64,000 nucleotides of DNA, taken from contig NW_026251396.1 of the NCBI RefSeq assembly GCF_025118155.1, positions 248,001 to 312,000 on the forward strand, given 5' to 3'. The notes under the pieces are model-generated. The model was not told the DNA's origin. It did not search any database and saw nothing but the letters and a program-made list of their open reading frames with translations. Below are positions 58,388 to 64,000 of this stretch, piece after piece. Origin of the DNA: Cokeromyces recurvatus. Its lineage: Eukaryota; Mucoromycota; Mucoromycetes; Mucorales; Mucoraceae. A program made the translations under genes and the position numbers. Position 1 is the stretch's first letter; the number at the start of each line of letters is the position of its first letter.

Positions 58388-59369
58388 TTATGGATGCCAT
58401 TCAAGTATTGCATTTTGAATACTTGTCCAATATTGTAATTCAATAGATAAATTTTTAGCCAAATTATAGTTTTCCTTATTAAATGCATCTTGTAATCGAT
58501 TTAGTATTTCTTGATGTTTAGCTAATATATAATGAATCGTTTAATTCTTTTTTTTTTCCTTCTTCTTTTTTTATAACATTTTACCATCATTTCTTTCTTT
58601 TAATGGAATTAAATCCTTTTCATTCACGACTTCTTCAAGCTCCTCTCTAAATTCCATAACCTCCATTAATAGTTCAGGATCGCCTAGTGAGTCATCTTCA
58701 TTTATTTCTATTCCTTTTTGTTTTAATATATATTTTGCTCGACTTAAAGGGTTCTTAAGCGTGTGATAGGCTCTATTAATGACAGAAGATTGTAATTGTG
58801 CATAATTTAATTCTTTCTATTTCATAATAAAATCGAAAAATAATTTTCATTATGTATATTCATGTATTTTTTTTATTTTATTTCTTTACCTTACTTCCAT
58901 GTGAAAAACTATCAGGATGTGCTTTCTGTTGTAACATTAAAAATCTTCTTTTCATTGCTTTTAAATCAATATTAAATATAGGCTTATCTCTAATTTATAC
59001 ATTTATATACATATATAAATACAGACAAACAAATAAACAAACAAACAAATAAATAAATACTAACTTTTCTTCTCCTTCACCAGCTTGAAGTAAATGGAAA
59101 AAATTAAGTTCAGAAGGTATAGGTTGAATCACTTTACATATCTTATTTTCACAAAATAAAGCAGAAGGTTTATTGTTTGCTTGACATTGCCAACATTTTT
59201 TGTCATGAAGAATGGAACTACGCCATGTTAAAGAAGTTGAAAAATGTTTAAACGTAGGTGTAATATGGCTTTTATTAGTAAATAGTGCAACCCTCGTTCT
59301 TGGTATCATTGTTGTTGTTGTTGTTGTTGTATTAAATAATAATTGGAATAATCTTCTTTTTGTATTCAT
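58388..59369 (-). CDS. JAC1: Mitochondrial Fe-S cluster co-chaperone HscB/Jac1
   Basis: J-protein that brings the scaffold Isu to its Hsp70 and triggers Fe-S cluster transfer in mitochondria. Four exons, minus strand: 59065-59369, 58890-58989, 58585-58816, 58388-58521; in-phase total 256 residues. The start has an Arg/Thr/Ser-rich mitochondrial presequence. A zinc-binding N-terminal domain follows with CWQC and CENKIC, as in human HSCB and unlike yeast Jac1. The J-domain has HLLQAGE... and the HPD motif in KAHPDSF, then INRAYHTLKNPLSRAKYILK. The C-terminal HscB oligomerisation helices are EDDSLGDPELLMEVMEFREE and QDAFNKENYNLAKNLSIELQ. The ATG at 59369 is the only good start. It fits functionally with the mitoferrin gene at 502. 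Confidence 0.93.
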
Positions 59370-59571
59370 TTTTTTTTTATTAACCCCTTGATTAATAATG
59401 CAATCCAAAAAAAGAGTTTTTATGAACTTCTGTACAATAAAAAAAAAACCAGCCTTGATAGTTTATATAAATAATTCTCCGAAAACGTGACTTTTATTTT
59501 ATTTTATTTTATTTTTTAAATTGAATCGATAATGAGCGATTACAATGAGACTGTTTGAAACCTTTTTTTTT

Positions 59572-59608
<37 letters not shown>

Positions 59609-59646
59609 ACCTATTATATAATATAATATAGATAATTGAGGCTTAT

Positions 59647-62600
59647 TTATTTAGTAGCTGTAAAACGATTAATCATATCAGAAATACGATTAGGAGATTT
59701 TGAACGAAGAATATCTTTTGTTTGTAATTGCTTATTAGAAGCGTCAGTGTTTTGAATGTTCTCAAATCTACTTCGAAGAGATGCCATCTTGGGCTTATTA
59801 ATAGCAATATTTACTTGTTCCTTTTCAAGTTCTTTTACTACTTCTTCTGTATCAGTAACTGAATGTTGTTCATCCCTTTCTTCATTCTCTACTTTAATCA
59901 AAACTTTTTCTTCTTCCACTTTTTCGATAATGGTTATTACATTATCGTGAGTTTCTTCTTTTGTATCTGATTGAATAGGGATTTCTTCTTCTTTAGTGTT
60001 CATAACTATATGATCCTTTTCTAATTCTTTTATGTCTGATTCGATATGATTTTCATTTTTTTCATTTGTTTCAGTAATTGGAATGATGGTTGTATTATCA
60101 TCATCATTATTATTGTGTACACTCTTATTTTCTGTTTCATTCTCTTCAACCATGTCCTTATTTGAATCAACCTGTAGAGTGGTTTTAGGAACAGTAGCCA
60201 TTACTTTCTTCTTATTCGTATCATTATCTTCTTCTACAAGATGAATAGTAGATTTTTTAGTTTGATGAGAGGTGCTAGTAGGACTATCATGTTTCTTTTC
60301 TCGTAACACTAATTTCTTTTTGTCACGAATACCAACAGGTTTTTTCAATTTCATTGCGTCATTTGGCAGACTTTCCTTTCTCGTTGTTGTTTTACTTTTC
60401 ACGGTTGAGATAGGTTTAGTAGGACGAGTTCCCGTGGTGTGGTGAGTCGTACGTTTAATTGAACTTGTAACAGTCTAAAAAAAAATAAAAAATAAAAATA
60501 AAAAAAAATAAAGTTAGATTAAGGAGACAAAGTGTAGTTGTTGTGTAATGTAGAATACCTTTTTTGTATCCATTGTAGTGTTTGAAGGAGAAGAAGGATG
60601 GATGACATTGGTGATAGGTTTTGTATCAAGTTGCTTACGATTGGAATGAGTGTTACCAGTAGTACTAGACTTCTTAGTAGTAGTAGGAGTATTACGACTC
60701 GTATTAGTAGCTTTTAAGCTTGGCTCAGTCGACTTTCTCATACGAGTATGAGTCAACTCTATCACAGACTGGTTATTGGTTCTACGTGCACTAGCTTCTG
60801 TGGGTGCAGTTAATCTTGAAACCAATGATTTTGTAGATATCAGCTTCTTTTTGGCTTAGCTTGTGCATCCGGGGTTGTAGTAGCAGTATTATCAGCTTTC
60901 GATACTTGAATAGTTGGTTTCTTTGTAGTCATATCTCCTAACTTTTTATTATGTGCAAGTCTTTTGGTAACAGAATCTGTTACTACATTCTTTTTTGTAC
61001 TTGTACGCGGTATCTTCTTGCTACTGGTCATTAACTTCTTCTTATTTCTAATATCTTCTGTAGATTGTGTTGGTTTATCATGAACATTACTTATCATTTT
61101 CTTCTTCTTCTTCTTCTCCTCATGAGATTGAGAACTTTTCGATGTATTTCTAGAATAACTACATGATTGCTCATCTCCTTCTTCTGACACAGTCTCATTT
61201 GAGATGCTCTTTAGTTACAATAACAATAATAAAAATGAATATAAAGTTAAATTAAAAAAAAAACGATAAATTATATTGTATACGTTACATTATTTTCATT
61301 TTGATGAATATCACCAGATAACTTGCTACTTGTTGAATTGCTATCAATAGGACTTGCTGTTATCAGTGAATGATGAGAGTTACTACTTTTACTCGTATCT
61401 AATTCATTTTCTTTCGATAAAGCTTGAATATTTCCTTCTATCATGCTATTCTCTTCTTTTAAAGGAGAAGACACGGATTCACCTAATTTGGTATTCTCTT
61501 CATTAATTACTATCACTTCTTCCTCCTCATTTATTAAAACAGAATTATGACTAGTTTCCTCTGGATTTGAAACCTGAATTTCTGTAGGTTGTTGTTGTTG
61601 TTGTTGTTCATTATTATCTTGAGAATCATTTATCGTCGTGACTTCTTTTATCTCCTCTATTTCATTCTCGGAAAGAGCAACCGACATTATTAGTGTCTTC
61701 TTTGTTGAATCTTCTTTATCAATCATGATAGTAGGAATTTCTACATCAGTGATTATGGCATTATCTTTATGTTCAAAAGAATGACTTGACGATTCCTCTG
61801 TTGTTTTAGCATCTTCATCATTCACTGTAATAGCCGAAATACCATTTTTATCATCTGTGTGAATGACATGTGTAAGTAGTTCATCAACATGATTATCATT
61901 AATAGTTATTGTTTCGATAGAAGAGGCAACCTCTTCCTTCTCTTTCTCCTCCTCTTCTTCTTCTTCTTCTCCCACTTCCACTTCTACTTCTTCTTCTTTT
62001 TCTTCTTCTTCTTCTTTTTCTTCTTTTTCTTTTTCTTCTTCTTCTTCTTTTTCTTCTTCTTTTTCTTCATCGTTTTCTTCATCGTTTTCTTCTTCGTTTT
62101 CTTCTTCGTTTTCTTTCTCCTCAGTAGCAGTAATATCAGTTGCTTGAGAAGACGATTCAATCTCTGTCTTGTCTTCTTGAGAAAGGCAGTTATCAACAAC
62201 TGTGATAGGCTTTGAAGAATCTTCTTCTTTTACCAATGATAAGGTATCTTTTATTTTCATTGTATCTGAATTGGATAATGTTATTTCATTATCGGCCAAA
62301 ACAGTAATATCTGAAACTTGTGTTTCTTCAATGGGGGAAGCGATGATATCCTTTTCTTTTACATTTGTATCATCTTCTTTTATATTTTCATTCTCTTGTT
62401 CAACTACGGATTCTACATTAGTCGTTTCTTTAATAGATACGATGTCCTCGTCTTTATGGGAAGTCATGATATCTTCTATAGTATTTTCAGTTATGTCTTG
62501 TTGTTGTTGTTGTATAACAATATTAGTTAATTCAGTAACACTATTAGATTCAATTATTTCTTTATTAGTGTCGTTATCAACAGTTTCAGTGATTTGATTG

Positions 62601-62993
62601 TCTGTTATTAAGACAAAAGGGGGGTCGTGACTCTCTTTTTCTGCTGCAGAAGAAGAAGACGAAGAAGAGGAAATCTCGTCAACATCATTATTTGAACAGG
62701 TTGTTGTTGTTGTTTCTTCAGTAGACGTAACACTCATTATGTTATCTGCTGCTTCATTACTGTCTTCTGTGCCCTCAGTGGTGATAGAGATGTTTCTAGT
62801 TTCTTCATCCATATCAGCAGCGCATGTCTCATCCTCTGCAGACCTTTGTGACTTTTCATTACTAAACTGATTCATTTCTTCAACTTGAACATTAAATACA
62901 AGATCAATTTCACGTTCTGCACTTGTTAAACTATCGCTACCATGTGCAGCATTATGAGACCCATCTTTACCATAAATTGCTCGAATACTATTC

Positions 62994-63024
<31 letters not shown>

Positions 63025-63919
63025 AGAAATAATAATAAAAAAAAAATGTGTTAATACATATGCAGTCATATAATCTCTCGTGATCATAATCACCTGTTGG
63101 GATCTATTTCTCTTGCTTTATTCGAATCTGTAGGTCCCATAAGCATTCTCCAAGATTGAACAGCATCCTCCTTTTCCAAAATCATAGCATAAATAGGTGC
63201 ACTATATTAAATAATAATAATAATAATAAAAAGAAAAGTTAATACAATTAAATGCTTTTATATAAATATATGTATATGTCTAACACATGGCATTCCATTT
63301 TAAAGGGATAGCCAAACACATCATATAAATATACATATATAACTTACCTACTTATCCAATCTATAAGGTCTTCAAAAAAGGGCTTTCCTTTATGTTCTTT
63401 ATAAAACAAACAGGCCAACTCCTTTGAAAACTGTAACTGACGTTCCTGAATAATTTTAAATCCATTTTCTTTAATTTTATGGATAATAGCTTCTTTATTA
63501 TTAGCTTGCATTGCATCTGGTTTGATAAGAGCCAAGGTTCTAGTAACCTATCATAGGGAGAAAGAGAAGGGGCTTAATTCCATTTATCTATTTCTAATAT
63601 CCTTTCATTTCCTAACTATACCTTTTCTACTACCGTTTTTTCATCATTTTCTATATATAAGCCAATTAAAAAAAATAAAATAAAAAATAAAATAAAGTTA
63701 ATATTATTTTTCCCCTTTCCCCTTCCGCAACGTTTTATTATTAACCTTTTAATTCCTGATCAGTCAAAGATACAGATTTCTATTATTTATTTATTTTTTT
63801 TTTTTTTTGAAAAATAAAAAATTTTCAAGATGAATAAAATAAATTCTATGATTAAGACATTCAACACTACTTACTGTACTCAATTCCGAGTTTTGTTCGA
63901 GAGCCATCTCTGATGACAT
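59647..63919 (-). CDS. Nucleoside-diphosphate-kinase-like domain fused to long disordered acidic/basic tail (one apparent frameshift)
   Basis: Eight exons, minus strand: 63875-63919, 63746-63779, 63622-63650, 63348-63547, 63094-63201, 61289-62987, 60559-61208, 59647-60474. The first six give an NDK-type domain (residues ~37-165): RTLALIKPDAM, FYKEHKGKPFFEDLIDWISS and APIYAMILEKEDAVQSWRML, then the active-site segment IYGKDGSHNAAHGSDS with the phospho-acceptor His at about 154. NDKs transfer phosphate between nucleotides. After it come over 500 residues rich in Glu, Ser, Thr and Asp, with pure Glu/Lys runs, then about 500 Lys/Ser/Thr-rich residues. Exon 7 is 650 nt, one base short of phase: near 60850-60862 a run of five A breaks the frame, and a sixth A would restore it. 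The total would be about 1197 residues. Gene or assembly error is undecided. Confidence 0.8.
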
Positions 63920-64000
63920 GATTATAATATACAAAAATTAATTTTCTCGGAGTAAAAACAAAAAAAAAGTAATAATAATAATAATCAGTAATTGAACACG
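63920..64000. other. Start of promoter region of the NDK-like gene
   Basis: AT-rich sequence upstream of the ATG at 63919 with an (AAT)n stretch; nothing else seen before the window ends. Confidence 0.3.

Noticed and set aside
61889..62215. Plus-strand frame with ~35 Phe in a row
   Set aside because: It is the complement of the Glu/Lys-rich coding run of the NDK-tail gene.

Overview
The window is a stretch of nuclear DNA from an early-diverging filamentous fungus, most likely Mucoromycota (Mucorales). The evidence is the very high A+T content, frequent long A/T homopolymers, many short introns (mostly about 50-110 nt) with GT...AG ends, and fungal housekeeping genes of the kind seen in that group. 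Relics of LINE-like reverse transcriptases and Fanzor/TnpB-like nucleases also fit. Most genes have introns, so I rebuilt them by hand by joining exons in phase. The exon lengths close the reading frame for 18 complete multi-exon models. One further model needs a single-base correction.

Layout, left to right. 0-5 kb: the tail of an unknown plus-strand gene, a mitoferrin-type mitochondrial carrier (-), and a Brl1/Brr6 nuclear-envelope protein (-). 5-13 kb is gene-poor and full of debris: a palindromic GTACG-rich element, a pseudogene with two in-frame stops, an LTR-like repeat, a possible transposase relic and a truncated LINE. 13-17.5 kb: two small uncharacterised genes and second copies of two dispersed repeats. 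17.5-26 kb, minus strand: the large U2AF subunit, a Myb/SANT-like protein and a protein with two diverged repeats of a fungal domain. 28-40.5 kb, plus strand: a secreted choice-of-anchor-A protein, an auxilin/Swa2-like J-protein, a LINE fragment, a COG7-like protein, TFIIS and an RA-PH adaptor. 41-49 kb: NF-YA/HAP2 (-), thymidylate kinase (+), allantoinase (-) and an FHA-domain checkpoint-type kinase with 15 exons (-). 49.3-51.5 kb is a nested mobile-element scar: a truncated LINE, a Fanzor-like nuclease relic and an array of phased ~20-bp repeats. 54.8-64 kb, minus strand: Cdc24-type RhoGEF, mitochondrial HscB/Jac1 co-chaperone, and a nucleoside-diphosphate-kinase-like domain fused to a very long acidic/lysine-rich tail, with one apparent frameshift.

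The genes do not form a pathway or operon; this is an ordinary eukaryotic gene neighbourhood. Two functional links can still be drawn: mitoferrin imports the iron used by the Fe-S cluster system that HscB serves, and Cdc24 and the RA-PH protein both fit small-GTPase polarity signalling.

The strongest items for follow-up are the Fanzor-like relic with its adjacent phased repeat array, the 8-nt micro-exon that builds the catalytic loop of the FHA kinase, the 90-nt pyrimidine tract in an intron of the U2AF gene itself, the NDK-tail fusion, and the GTACG palindrome element. I saw no tRNA, rRNA, CRISPR array or virus-derived gene.
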